Assembly (NCBI GenBank): GCA_964424985.1
Contig: CAYRKQ010000012.1
Span: 1-27,457, forward strand
DNA: 27,457 bases
Direction: 5' to 3'
From: CAYRKQ01 sp964424985
Lineage (GTDB): Bacteria; Patescibacteriota; Saccharimonadia; Saccharimonadales; UBA7683
Below are positions 6,368 through 13,232 of this stretch, piece after piece. The notes beneath the pieces are model-generated. The model was given only the letters and a program-made list of their open reading frames with translations. It was not told the origin of the DNA and ran no database searches. Position 1 is the stretch's first letter, and every line of letters starts with the position of its first letter. The translations under genes and the position numbers were made by a program.

Positions 6368-7393
6368 CTATTTCTTTAGCTCCTTACCTAAGTCAACTAC
6401 CAGTTCGACTAAGCGGTTTGAATAGCCCCATTCGTTGTCGTACCAGGCCACCACCTTAAGTAAGTTACCACCGACCACGTTTGTTAATTTCAAATCTACG
6501 ATTGCTGAATGGCTGTTACCAATAAAGTCAGATGACACTAATTCTTCTTCCGTGACGCCTAAAATACCCTGAAAGTAGGGCTCTTTAGCAGCTTTTTTAA
6601 AGACGTCGTTCACCGCCTCTATGGTGACATTCTTCTTTGTCACAATGGCAAAATCTGAAATTGAAACTACTGAGGTTGGCACGCGAAACGATAGCGCATC
6701 AAACTGACCCTTGAGTTCCGGAATGACCTCTGAAACGGCAATACCGGCGCCTGAACTGGTGGGTACAATATTTTCCGCAGCTGCGCGAGCTCGACGTAAA
6801 TCTTTATGAGGTGAATCTTGCAATCGTTGATCTGAGGTGTAGCTGTGAATGGTGGTCATCATAGCTTTTTCAATGCCAAAGGCCGATTCAATCACCGCTG
6901 CGACCGGACTGACACAGTTGGTAGTACATGAACCATTATTGACCACATCGCCAACACCTTGAATATCATCGTCGTTTACCCCCAGCACAATCGTAGTAGA
7001 ACCTTCACCCTTAGCCGGTGCTGAAATCACCACCTTCTTAGCACCGCCGCCTTCCACATGAGCTTTGGCCAGTGCTGGGTCAACAAAAAAGCCAGTTGAT
7101 TCAATCACCACATCAATGTTGTGAGCTGCCCACGGTAGGCTCGCCGGTTCTTTTTCCGCAAAGACAAGTAGCTCTTTACCATCTACCATAATGCCATGCT
7201 CTGAGGCTTCAATAGTTTTATACCAATCGTGCCCCGGATAGTTAGAGTCATATTTGAGCAAATGTGCCAGCGTTTTATTGTCCGCCAGATCGTTAATTGC
7301 CACCACCTCAACATCATCACGAGCATGCAACACCTTAAAGGCACTGCGCCCGATTCGTCCAAACCCATTAATTGCCACTCGAACTTTACTCAT
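6368..7393 (-). CDS. gap: Glyceraldehyde-3-phosphate dehydrogenase, type I
   Basis: A 341-residue NAD-dependent GAPDH producing 1,3-bisphosphoglycerate. It begins with the Rossmann motif INGFGRIGR (residues 9-17). Asp35 in AINDLAD favours NAD over NADP. The catalytic motif is SCTTNC with Cys156, and the catalytic His is His183 in TTIHSYT. The C-terminal WYDNEWGYSNR is canonical. Length is typical. The start has AAAGGAGAG a few nt upstream. It has its own promoter (7473-7502) and a roughly 70-nt leader with a short upstream frame; rpiB follows after 1 nt. It links the pentose-phosphate products to lower glycolysis. Confidence 0.97.
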   Translation of the reverse strand: MSKVRVAINGFGRIGRSAFKVLHARDDVEVVAINDLADNKTLAHLLKYDSNYPGHDWYKTIEASEHGIMVDGKELLVFAEKEPASLPWAAHNIDVVIESTGFFVDPALAKAHVEGGGAKKVVISAPAKGEGSTTIVLGVNDDDIQGVGDVVNNGSCTTNCVSPVAAVIESAFGIEKAMMTTIHSYTSDQRLQDSPHKDLRRARAAAENIVPTSSGAGIAVSEVIPELKGQFDALSFRVPTSVVSISDFAIVTKKNVTIEAVNDVFKKAAKEPYFQGILGVTEEELVSSDFIGNSHSAIVDLKLTNVVGGNLLKVVAWYDNEWGYSNRLVELVVDLGKELKK

Positions 7394-7402
7394 ATCTCTC
7401 CT

Positions 7403-7447
7403 TTATCCGCCTAAATTTCTTTGAAATTTTCGGAGGACACCCACCAT
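7403..7447 (-). other. Possible leader peptide and hairpin in the gap 5' UTR
   Basis: A 14-codon frame (ATG at 7447, MVGVLRKFQRNLGG, TAA) ends just before the gap Shine-Dalgarno. The same stretch contains an imperfect inverted repeat around AAATTTC-TTT-GAAATTT. Its coding status is unproven. Confidence 0.3.
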
Positions 7448-7472
7448 GAGTGCTCCCACCAAATCTACCTAC

Positions 7473-7502
7473 AGTATATACCGCTTACGCTTGTAGTGAC
7501 AA
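7473..7502 (-). promoter_or_regulatory. Promoter of gap-rpiB
   Basis: Minus strand TTGTCA (7497-7502), 18-bp spacer, TATACT (7473-7478). It overlaps the 3' end of the Nudix gene and gives a leader of about 70 nt. Confidence 0.55.
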
Positions 7503-8060
7503 GTATCGTGATAGCACGAGTGCTGAACGCTCTTCGCTCATGCGTCCATCCAGAGCGATCTTCTTAGCTTCATCAAATGAGACTTCTTCAGTATCAATTT
7601 GTTCACCCGTTTCCAGTTTCTGCTCGGTACGGTTCCATTTTTCACTGACAAAATACAGAAGATCCCACTGCACTGTAGCACCGCAAACAGAGGTGTGAAA
7701 ATGTGTCACTTCTTCAATTTTCACACCCGCCTCTTCTTCTCCTTCTTCATGAGCCTTTTTCAAGGCCGGCTCTAGAATGTCTTTGGCACTTGAAAGAAAT
7801 TCGTTGTAGTCAGCCAATGTGTCAAAGACTTTACCGCCGGGTAAGCGGTAATCGTCAGCACCAAGTTCGTAGCGGTGCTCTTTGGTAAGCAAGACCACTT
7901 CACGAACTGGATCAACCAGAATCAATCTGATACCAGGCGCAGGCCGTGCCCACTCGAACGTAATTGTTTTATTGCCATCAGACATATCTTGATTAACAAT
8001 TTCAATCATCCTACCCTGATAAGCTATTACTTCATCACCAGCTTTTTGAAGTTTCCCCAT
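7485..8060 (-). CDS. Nudix hydrolase (ADP-sugar pyrophosphatase-like)
   Basis: A 191-residue Nudix-fold protein likely to cleave a nucleoside diphosphate linked to another moiety. The layout resembles ADP-ribose pyrophosphatases: an N-terminal strand region, RLPGGKVFD (residues 73-80) at the start of the Nudix box and HEEGEEEAGV (104-113) at its end. The box is stretched by an insertion between Gly and the catalytic helix, and the REUxEExGU segment reads EEGEEEAGV, so the usual Arg is Glu while the catalytic glutamates remain. Substrate is uncertain. The ATG lies 2 nt after the pyrophosphatase stop, so the two are cotranscribed, a sensible pairing because the latter removes pyrophosphate. Confidence 0.8.
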   Translation of the reverse strand: MGKLQKAGDEVIAYQGRMIEIVNQDMSDGNKTITFEWARPAPGIRLILVDPVREVVLLTKEHRYELGADDYRLPGGKVFDTLADYNEFLSSAKDILEPALKKAHEEGEEEAGVKIEEVTHFHTSVCGATVQWDLLYFVSEKWNRTEQKLETGEQIDTEEVSFDEAKKIALDGRMSEERSALVLSRYLSLQA

Positions 8061-8062
8061 TA

Positions 8063-8599
8063 TTACGCTTCGTCAGTCCAGCGTTTCTGGCATTCTTTAA
8101 TAATAGCCTTGGCTTCTTCGGCGTTACCCCAGCCCAGAACTTTTGTGGTACCTGGTTTTTTAAGATCTTTGTAGTGGTTGAAGTGATGCTCTAGCTGAGC
8201 CTTTAGGCCAGCTGGTAAATCTTCAAGCGAATTGATAGCATCTCCAGAATTACGATCGTCCGCTGGTACCACAATAATTTTATGATCCATTTCGCCGCCG
8301 TCTTCAAAATTGAGTACCCCAATGACTTTGGCTTCGTTTACTACCAACCCCATTGGCAAGCCTTCTTCGGTAATAACCAGGGTGTCAAGCTCGTCGCCAT
8401 CTTCATCAAGGGTTTTAGGGATAAAACCATAGCTGCACGGCTTGGCAAAAATAGCAGGCTCTACGCGGTCAAGAACAAAAATTGCGCGCTTACGATCCCA
8501 TTCGGCTTTAAGCATACTGCCCTTGGGAATTTCAATAACGGTCGTAATAATACCCCCATCCACATCACCTGCGTCTAAAATATCGTTAAAATCTGCCAT
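8063..8599 (-). CDS. ppa: Inorganic pyrophosphatase (family I)
   Basis: A 178-residue soluble pyrophosphatase hydrolysing pyrophosphate to drive biosynthesis. The family I signature is visible as DEDGDELDTLVI (three Mg-binding Asp), preceded by EIPKGSMLKAEWD, the equivalent of the usual EIPKGSxxKYE, and by YGFIPKT. VVPADDRN carries further conserved acidic residues. Length is normal for the bacterial enzyme. The start has AAAAGGAGAT just upstream. A good promoter (8705-8733) gives a leader of about 100 nt that contains a short palindromic repeat. It is the first gene of an operon with the Nudix hydrolase. Confidence 0.96.
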   Translation of the reverse strand: MADFNDILDAGDVDGGIITTVIEIPKGSMLKAEWDRKRAIFVLDRVEPAIFAKPCSYGFIPKTLDEDGDELDTLVITEEGLPMGLVVNEAKVIGVLNFEDGGEMDHKIIVVPADDRNSGDAINSLEDLPAGLKAQLEHHFNHYKDLKKPGTTKVLGWGNAEEAKAIIKECQKRWTDEA

Positions 8600-8613
8600 T
8601 CTTATCTCCTTTT

Positions 8614-8634
8614 ACCCTGAGCCTGTCGAAGGGT
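8614..8634. repeat. Short palindromic repeat in the ppa leader
   Basis: ACCCTGAGCCTGTCGAAGGG-T, with inverted ends ACCCT/AGGGT. The minus-strand form (CTTCGACAGGCTCAGGG) is a widespread bacterial intergenic repeat type. It lies between the ppa promoter and its ribosome binding site. Confidence 0.5.
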
Positions 8635-8704
8635 TTTATTACCTACGTTTTTAAACTATGTCTTATTTTACCATCTTCAAACGATGAATTGTACCTATCT
8701 TTTT

Positions 8705-8733
8705 ATTATATCATACTTTGTCAAGTTTTTCAA
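8705..8733 (-). promoter_or_regulatory. Promoter of ppa-nudix operon
   Basis: Minus strand TTGAAA (8728-8733), 17-bp spacer, TATAAT (8705-8710) with a TGA extended -10. It overlaps the last codons of the peptide deformylase gene. One of the best promoters in the window. Confidence 0.7.
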
Positions 8734-9299
8734 TTTTTACTACTGTTAGTTTCTTTCATATTTAAGTACTCAGCAGCGTTCATCCAGGTGGTGGAATCTT
8801 CCACCCTATCAACAAACAATACGCCACTTAAATGATCTGTCTCGTGTTGAAAGACATGCGCCACAAACCCTTCTAGGGTTTCTTGATGTAGTTTAGCGTG
8901 TTCATCGTAATATTTTACCTGTATCTTTTTGTGCCTCATGGCCTGGGCAAATACAGGGTTTTCGTTTGAGCCAAAACTCATACAGCCTTCCCATAGCGGC
9001 ACCGGTTGACCAACATATTTTACGATTTCAGGATTAATAATTACCGATTCAAAGACATCTCGGCCAGGATGGCTGGGCGTTGGACGAATGGTGATAACTG
9101 AAAGTGCCAGACTCATGCCAACTTGCGGAGCCGCTAGACCCACGCCGTATTCGCCATGCGTGACGCTATACTTCATGTCAGCAATCAACCGCTGAACTTT
9201 CTCAGACGTAATCTCTTCCACCGAAAGCTGCTTTGTTTTCTTTCGGAGAATCGGATTCCCAAATTCGATAATTTTTAACTGTTTGATATTGGCACTCAT
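8730..9299 (-). CDS. def: Peptide deformylase
   Basis: A 189-residue metalloenzyme removing the N-formyl group from new proteins. All three motifs are present: GVGLAAPQVG (residues 52-61), EGCMS (104-108; Cys metal ligand) and HETDH (152-156; two His ligands and catalytic Glu). A longer frame starts at 9365, but its extra 22 residues lie over repeat-like DNA. I choose the ATG at 9299 because MSANIKQLKIIEFGNPILR matches the usual deformylase N-terminus, and an extended -10 (TGC-TATTAT) ends 6 nt before it, again leaderless geometry. The tail contains the ppa promoter. Confidence 0.93.
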   Translation of the reverse strand: MSANIKQLKIIEFGNPILRKKTKQLSVEEITSEKVQRLIADMKYSVTHGEYGVGLAAPQVGMSLALSVITIRPTPSHPGRDVFESVIINPEIVKYVGQPVPLWEGCMSFGSNENPVFAQAMRHKKIQVKYYDEHAKLHQETLEGFVAHVFQHETDHLSGVLFVDRVEDSTTWMNAAEYLNMKETNSSKN

Positions 9300-9305
9300 G
9301 ATCTG

Positions 9306-9311
9306 ATAATA
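9306..9311 (-). promoter_or_regulatory. Extended -10 of def (leaderless geometry)
   Basis: Minus strand TGC-TATTAT with the ATG (9297-9299) 6 nt downstream; no Shine-Dalgarno. Farther upstream (about 9320-9395) lies repeat-like sequence with GTCATTC half-sites. Confidence 0.5.
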
Positions 9312-9434
9312 GCAAATGTCTGGGTTCCTGCCTACGCTCTTCGAGTCTGAGCGGCGAGGCCACACAGACCTCAGAGTCGAATGACAAGAATGACAAGCTG
9401 CTTTTTCTAAGCTCTACTCTCTAAGATCTACCGC

Positions 9435-10409
9435 CTAGTCCTGCGGGTGGGCTTCGCGGCCTTCGAGGTATTCTCTTATTTTGAGTGCCGCGGTGGCACC
9501 TTCGCCAACTGCCGAGGCAATTTGCATGGTCGCGCCGCTTCGGACATCACCGCTGGCGAAGACACCCGGGATTTTAGTCATTAAGCTTTGGTCGGTTTTA
9601 ATGAAGCCAACTTCATCTAACTCTACGGCAGAGTCTTTGAGGAATTGGGTGTTGGGCAGCAAACCGACAAAAACAAAGACGCCGTCGGTTTTGAATTCTT
9701 TCTTTTGCCCATCTTGCGTAGCAATCACTTTGGTAACCAGATTATTTTCACCAACAATCTCATCAGTCACGGTGCCCAAATGCACGGTAATTTTACCCTC
9801 ATCCACAAACTTCTGGAGTTCTTTTTGCAGCACGTCGCTGGCTTTAATAGTGGAGCGTACTAACAGATCAATGTGGGTAGTGAAGCGTGTCAGGAAGAGG
9901 GCTTCTTGCACAGCGGAGTTGCCACCACCTACCACTACCAGGGTTTTATCGCGGTAAAAAGCGCCGTCACAGGTAGCGCAGTAGTGTACACCCCGGCCGT
10001 AGTATTCTAGTTCCCCAGGTACGCCAATTTTCTTATAGTCGCTCCCGGTGGCAATCAAGACGGCTTTGGCTTGATAATCCCCATCAGTTGTTTTGACTGT
10101 GAGTTTTTTATCGCCTCGCTCAATACCCGTTACTTCGCCATATTCAATCTTAGCGCCAAACCGTTCAGCCTGCTTTTCAAGTTTCTCGGCCAACTCTAAG
10201 CCAGTGATACCAGCCTCAAAGCCTGGATAGTTGTCTACCCGGTCAGTAATAGCCGCCAAACCGCCAATAACGCCTTTTTCTAACAGCACCGTCTCAATGT
10301 CCTCACGGGTGGTATAAATAGCAGCAGCCAGCGCCGAAGGACCAGCACCAATCATAACGACATCGTAAGTCTTTTTTGAACTGTTATCTGATTTTTGCTC
10401 GTCTGCCAT
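9435..10409 (-). CDS. trxB: Thioredoxin reductase
   Basis: A 324-residue FAD/NADPH disulfide reductase that should reduce thioredoxin- or glutaredoxin-like partners. The FAD-binding motif is MIGAGPSALAAAIYT (residues 19-33), followed by the redox-active CATC (144-147) in GVHYCATCDGAF and the NADPH motif VVVGGGNSAVQEALF. The C-terminal FAD motif is GVFASGDVRSGATMQIASAVGEG. Length is typical of the low-molecular-weight class. The start at 10409 has AAGGAG 6 nt upstream. It is on the same strand as the glutaredoxin-like gene but separated by an S23 insertion, and the two probably form one redox couple. Confidence 0.96.
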   Translation of the reverse strand: MADEQKSDNSSKKTYDVVMIGAGPSALAAAIYTTREDIETVLLEKGVIGGLAAITDRVDNYPGFEAGITGLELAEKLEKQAERFGAKIEYGEVTGIERGDKKLTVKTTDGDYQAKAVLIATGSDYKKIGVPGELEYYGRGVHYCATCDGAFYRDKTLVVVGGGNSAVQEALFLTRFTTHIDLLVRSTIKASDVLQKELQKFVDEGKITVHLGTVTDEIVGENNLVTKVIATQDGQKKEFKTDGVFVFVGLLPNTQFLKDSAVELDEVGFIKTDQSLMTKIPGVFASGDVRSGATMQIASAVGEGATAALKIREYLEGREAHPQD

Positions 10410-10463
10410 CGCACTCCTTATAGTTGATGAAATTCTAATTTCTAAGCTCTAAATCCTAAACAA

Positions 10464-10881
10464 GCACTAATGTTCGAATATCGAAATTCAAAACCTTTAT
10501 TTGCTTCTTTCTATAATAGCACCAAATATCTTCATTAGCTCTGTTGCTTCGTTAATTAATGTAGCTGGAGATTCCAGCAGACGCAGCCAAAGAATGCTTT
10601 CTTTAGCCTCTTTGCGACATATTTTTATTCGATGATAAAAATCTTTCTTACTTAGTGCCTCATTGGCTTCTATGTAATTGGCCGCAACAGAGCCAGACGA
10701 TCTTATTAGCTGCCTCACATCTTCTTGATCACTGTATGCTTTTTTGGTTTTACAGAACTTTCTGCAAGCTAAAGCGAAGTCGTAAGTACGCGGCTCTAGA
10801 TCAAATTTATGTTTTTGAACATTAGACATTTGGTTATTAGAAATTGTTTAGTGTTTAGATATTCGAATTTAGTACTTCCTT
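10464..10881. mobile_element. AT-rich inverted repeats around a second S23 gene
   Basis: GATATTCGAA occurs on the plus strand at 10858-10867 and on the minus strand at 10473-10482, inside longer imperfect matches (TTT-GATATTCGAA and a nearby TTAGT-C on both sides). Neighbouring stretches are rich in TTTAG-type words. These flank the four-helix-bundle gene between trxB and the glutaredoxin gene. Confidence 0.45.
10497..10829 (-). CDS. Four-helix-bundle (S23-type) protein, second copy
   Basis: A 110-residue four-helix-bundle protein distinct from the one at 3787. Its family pattern is LEPRTYDFALACRKFCKTKK, then DVRQLIRSSGSVAANYIEANEALSKKDFYHRIKICRKEAKESILWLRLL. The function of the family is unknown. 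It sits between thioredoxin reductase and the glutaredoxin-like gene, with no Shine-Dalgarno seen before the ATG. The surrounding AT-rich inverted repeats and very low GC suggest insertion. It shares little sequence with the first copy beyond the fold-type pattern, so this is not a recent duplication. Confidence 0.82.
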   Translation of the reverse strand: MSNVQKHKFDLEPRTYDFALACRKFCKTKKAYSDQEDVRQLIRSSGSVAANYIEANEALSKKDFYHRIKICRKEAKESILWLRLLESPATLINEATELMKIFGAIIERSK

Positions 10882-10904
10882 GTTTAATCTTAGATTAAAC
10901 AAGG
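10878..10904. other. Perfect 12-bp hairpin at the glutaredoxin stop
   Basis: CCTTGTTTAATC (10878-10889), loop TTA, perfect complement to 10904. It overlaps the stop codon of the glutaredoxin-like gene. No U-run follows on either strand, so it is not a standard terminator. It may be an end of the S23 insertion. Confidence 0.55.
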
Positions 10905-11146
10905 GCCGGCATTAGTTGGCCAACATTGTAGCCAACAATAACTGTTTGGTTGTCTGAAACGTCGTCTTTTACAACCGTTACTGGTACGCGAACCTGGCCG
11001 CTGATTTGCATGATTTCGGCGTGGCGTTCGGGAGATTCGTCAATGTTGACTTCGTCGTACTGAGCGCCCTTCATGGTGAGAACTTTTTTGACCATCTTGC
11101 ACTGTCCGCAAGTGTTAGACGTATAAATGGTGACTTTTTTAGACAT
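10895..11146 (-). CDS. Glutaredoxin/NrdH-like redox protein
   Basis: An 83-residue thioredoxin-fold protein. It starts with VTIYTSNTCGQCKMVKKVL, giving a CGQC redox centre at the first helix, and has the cis-Pro motif VRVPVTVV and a C-terminal VGYNVGQLMPAL resembling the glutaredoxin GxxxxxL end. Size and motif fit glutaredoxin-like NrdH proteins, which thioredoxin reductase commonly reduces, and trxB lies next in the same direction. The CGQC sequence is neither the CPYC of classical glutaredoxin nor the CGPC of thioredoxin. An AAAGGGC upstream may be the ribosome binding site. The C-terminal codons form one arm of a perfect hairpin. Confidence 0.88.
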   Translation of the reverse strand: MSKKVTIYTSNTCGQCKMVKKVLTMKGAQYDEVNIDESPERHAEIMQISGQVRVPVTVVKDDVSDNQTVIVGYNVGQLMPALV

Positions 11147-11240
11147 TTTACTGCCCTTTCTATTTTATTTTAACTCTTATGTTTACATTACGCTTATGGT
11201 GTAGTGCTGTCAAGCAACTACGCTATATATGTTGTTTATT

Positions 11241-11786
11241 TTACTGCCCACCTCCTATTGCTTTTAATTCGATCTCGAACACTAACGCAGAATTTGGCGG
11301 TATCCCATTGGTGCCACTTTCGCCATATGCCATGCTTGCTGGAATAACTAGTCGTCTTTTGCCGCCAACTTTCATGCCAGGAATACCTTCTTGCCAGCCT
11401 TGAATAACTTGGTCGAGAGCAAAGGTTGCCGGTTCACCGCGGTCGTAGGAGCTATCAAAAATAATGCCGTCCACCAGTGTACCTTGATAGTGCGCCGTAA
11501 TAATGTCGCCCTTCTTTACGACGGCGCCAGTACCCTTCTTCAAATCTGTGACAACGAGCTTAGTGACGTCGCCTTTGGGAATATAGGCATTTTCAGCCTT
11601 CTTCTTTGGTGTGTTATCTTCAGGTTGATTTTGCTGTTTCAAGAGTTCTTGCAGGGCTTTTTGCTGATCTGATTGTTCGCTATTTTGCATAACGCTAAGT
11701 AAAACTGCGCCTACCGAGGTAAACACAAACAGTAACATGATAGTAATGATAGCCAGGCGCTGGGCGCGCCCTTCCTTCTTTGCCAT
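11241..11786 (-). CDS. Membrane-anchored FKBP-type peptidyl-prolyl isomerase
   Basis: A 181-residue protein with a short cytoplasmic N-terminus (MAKKEGRAQR), one transmembrane segment at about residues 11-34, a Gln/Glu-rich, probably coiled linker (about 35-65) and a C-terminal FKBP domain. The domain shows KKGDIITAHYQGTLVDG, FDSS, FALDQVIQGWQEGIPGMKVG, RRLVIPASMAYGE, IPPNSALVFEIEL: the standard core with its aromatic pocket. It should catalyse prolyl isomerisation outside the membrane and help extracytoplasmic folding. The start at 11786 is supported by GGAGGG upstream and a promoter at 11834-11862. Confidence 0.94.
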   Translation of the reverse strand: MAKKEGRAQRLAIITIMLLFVFTSVGAVLLSVMQNSEQSDQQKALQELLKQQNQPEDNTPKKKAENAYIPKGDVTKLVVTDLKKGTGAVVKKGDIITAHYQGTLVDGIIFDSSYDRGEPATFALDQVIQGWQEGIPGMKVGGKRRLVIPASMAYGESGTNGIPPNSALVFEIELKAIGGGQ

Positions 11787-11833
11787 ATAAATTTTTACCC
11801 TCCACCTATCTGATTTTTATCAGTGTACTTTTA

Positions 11834-11862
11834 AATATACTCCCACCAAATAACCTATGCAA
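11834..11862 (-). promoter_or_regulatory. Promoter of the FKBP gene
   Basis: Minus strand TTGCAT (11857-11862), 17-bp spacer, TATATT (11834-11839); leader of about 40 nt with a GGAGGG. Confidence 0.5.
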
Positions 11863-11913
11863 GTCTTGACATTCAGTTCAAATTTCATGTTATTTAATAA
11901 AAGTTTCGTAGTC

Positions 11914-12743
11914 TTACGTTAACTGGGGGTAGCCCAATCGTCCTATCTTTTCAACATTAAGAGAGCTATCTTGTGGCCAACCAGGCTCGTCTCCGTCTTC
12001 TTGGATTAGAGATTTGTCTAGCTTTAGTGAGTCGGCCACGTCCAACATGAATTGATAGTAAGTTGTCTTTTTATTAACGCCCATATTGAGAATAATCTGT
12101 TCACTTAGATGGTTTTTAATGTGGTGATCGAATATATCGCAGACATTATTTATAAGAACCGGATTAAAAATCTTTTTTGAGTCGAAATGCAGCGCCTTGT
12201 TAGCCGCCAAGTCATTTAAGTGATCGGGAAACCATTTTCCTTATGAAAACGCGGGCTGATACCTACATGCCTATGACCCCTCGTAATAAGATATGGCAGA
12301 CCAGAAGCCACCAATAATTTCTCAGAGGCTGCTTTCGACTCTCCGTATGGGCTTCGCGGCGTAAGACTATCCGATTCATTGTAGTCGCCAACTTCCCACT
12401 TCCCACCATAAACCGCTTCAGTACTCGTAAAAATAAACGGTGTCTGTTTTGGCTTGGCAAGACTAATAAGATTTTGAACAATACTCGGGTTTGTTTTAAT
12501 AATCTCGTTACTAGTTGTCGTGTTACGGCCAACGTCAGCAGCCAGATGAATAATTACATCGGGATCAAATTGAGAGTAAAGCCGCGTGAGTTCTTCGACA
12601 TCAAGTAAATCAAGAGGGTTATTTGCATCGTGTTTTGCAACACCACATATTGCATATTTAGACCCGTACAGATCGACGAACTTAGTTCCAAGATAACCAG
12701 TAGACCCTGTGATAAAGATCTTTACTTTATTTCTCACCGTCAT
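11914..12743 (-). pseudogene. Frameshifted NAD-dependent sugar-nucleotide reductase (RmlD/epimerase-type SDR)
   Basis: Two adjacent frames form one extended short-chain dehydrogenase. The first (12743-12216) has the Rossmann motif IFITGSTGYLGTKF, a central HLAADVGRN, the catalytic region FTSTEAVYGG and YGESKAASEK (YxxxK), and stops after HKENGFPIT. The second frame (to 11914) continues without a proper start as DHLNDLAANKALHFDSKKIFNPVLINNVCDIFDHH, which looks like the C-terminal domain. Restoring one base near TTTCCCG (about 12225) would join them, so this is a one-base deletion or a sequencing error. RmlD-type reductases make dTDP-rhamnose; the substrate is not proven here. The start overlaps the upstream flavoprotein gene by 17 nt. 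Confidence 0.75.
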
Positions 12744-13188
12744 TCCATTCTAGTTCGTATTTTTGGAGGGTATCGCCATTAAATTTACCAAAAGCTGCCC
12801 AGTTCTTTACGGTAATCTTATAAAGCCTACGTCCACCTTGCTCTTTCAGCTGTCCTGTAACTTCGTGCACATCCCTGTTAAGTCGCTGACAGTATCTGTT
12901 AATATCTTGTTCTGATGGAGAGCTTAACACCTCAGCACTCCCTTCAAAGTAGATACCGTGTGGCAGTTCAGTCAATTCATGTGTTCTTACAATATTTCCG
13001 GCAACCGATGGGTTAGCGGCAATTTCTTGGCTGTGTCTTGTTGTTAGCTTTGAGATGAAATACAAGCTGAGATCTTCGTCATACGCAAAGTGAACTTCGC
13101 AGACCCATGGTTTATTGTCTTTCACTGTCGATAGCGACATGTGCACGGTTTTATCAATATATTCTCGAACAATCTTTTCTACATCCAT
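12727..13188 (-). CDS. Pyridoxamine 5'-phosphate oxidase-like split-barrel protein
   Basis: A 153-residue FMN-binding split-barrel family protein. The beginning, VHMSLSTVKDNKPWVCEVHFAYDEDLSLYFISKLTTRHSQEIAANPSVA, is the typical pattern of this superfamily: first strands, then a residue stretch contacting the flavin phosphate. Later come GIYFEGSAEVL and the C-terminal LYKITVKNWAAFGKF. The true substrate is unknown; the superfamily includes pyridoxine phosphate oxidases, flavin or F420 reductases and heme-utilisation proteins. A TATAAT ends 8 nt before the ATG with no Shine-Dalgarno, suggesting a leaderless message. The damaged reductase gene overlaps its 3' end. Confidence 0.82.
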   Translation of the reverse strand: MDVEKIVREYIDKTVHMSLSTVKDNKPWVCEVHFAYDEDLSLYFISKLTTRHSQEIAANPSVAGNIVRTHELTELPHGIYFEGSAEVLSSPSEQDINRYCQRLNRDVHEVTGQLKEQGGRRLYKITVKNWAAFGKFNGDTLQKYELEWNDGEK

Positions 13189-13196
13189 GAGTATAA

Positions 13197-13202
13197 ATTA
13201 TA
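13197..13202 (-). promoter_or_regulatory. -10 box of the split-barrel gene (leaderless geometry)
   Basis: Minus strand TATAAT, 8 nt before the ATG at 13188; a GAGG directly precedes the TATAAT and is too far upstream to act as Shine-Dalgarno. Confidence 0.45.
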
Positions 13203-13232
13203 CCTCAAAGTATAGATTCCTGCCCCGGGAAG

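Noticed and set aside
9300..9365. N-terminal extension of peptide deformylase
   Set aside because: The 22 extra residues lie over repeat-like DNA and precede a -10 box placed 6 nt before the better ATG.
10878..10904. Hairpin as an intrinsic terminator
   Set aside because: Perfect stem but no U-run on either strand and it overlaps a stop codon.
11914..12210. Separate 98-residue gene starting at TTG
   Set aside because: It continues the reductase in another frame and has no Shine-Dalgarno or independent start; treated as the frameshifted C-terminus.
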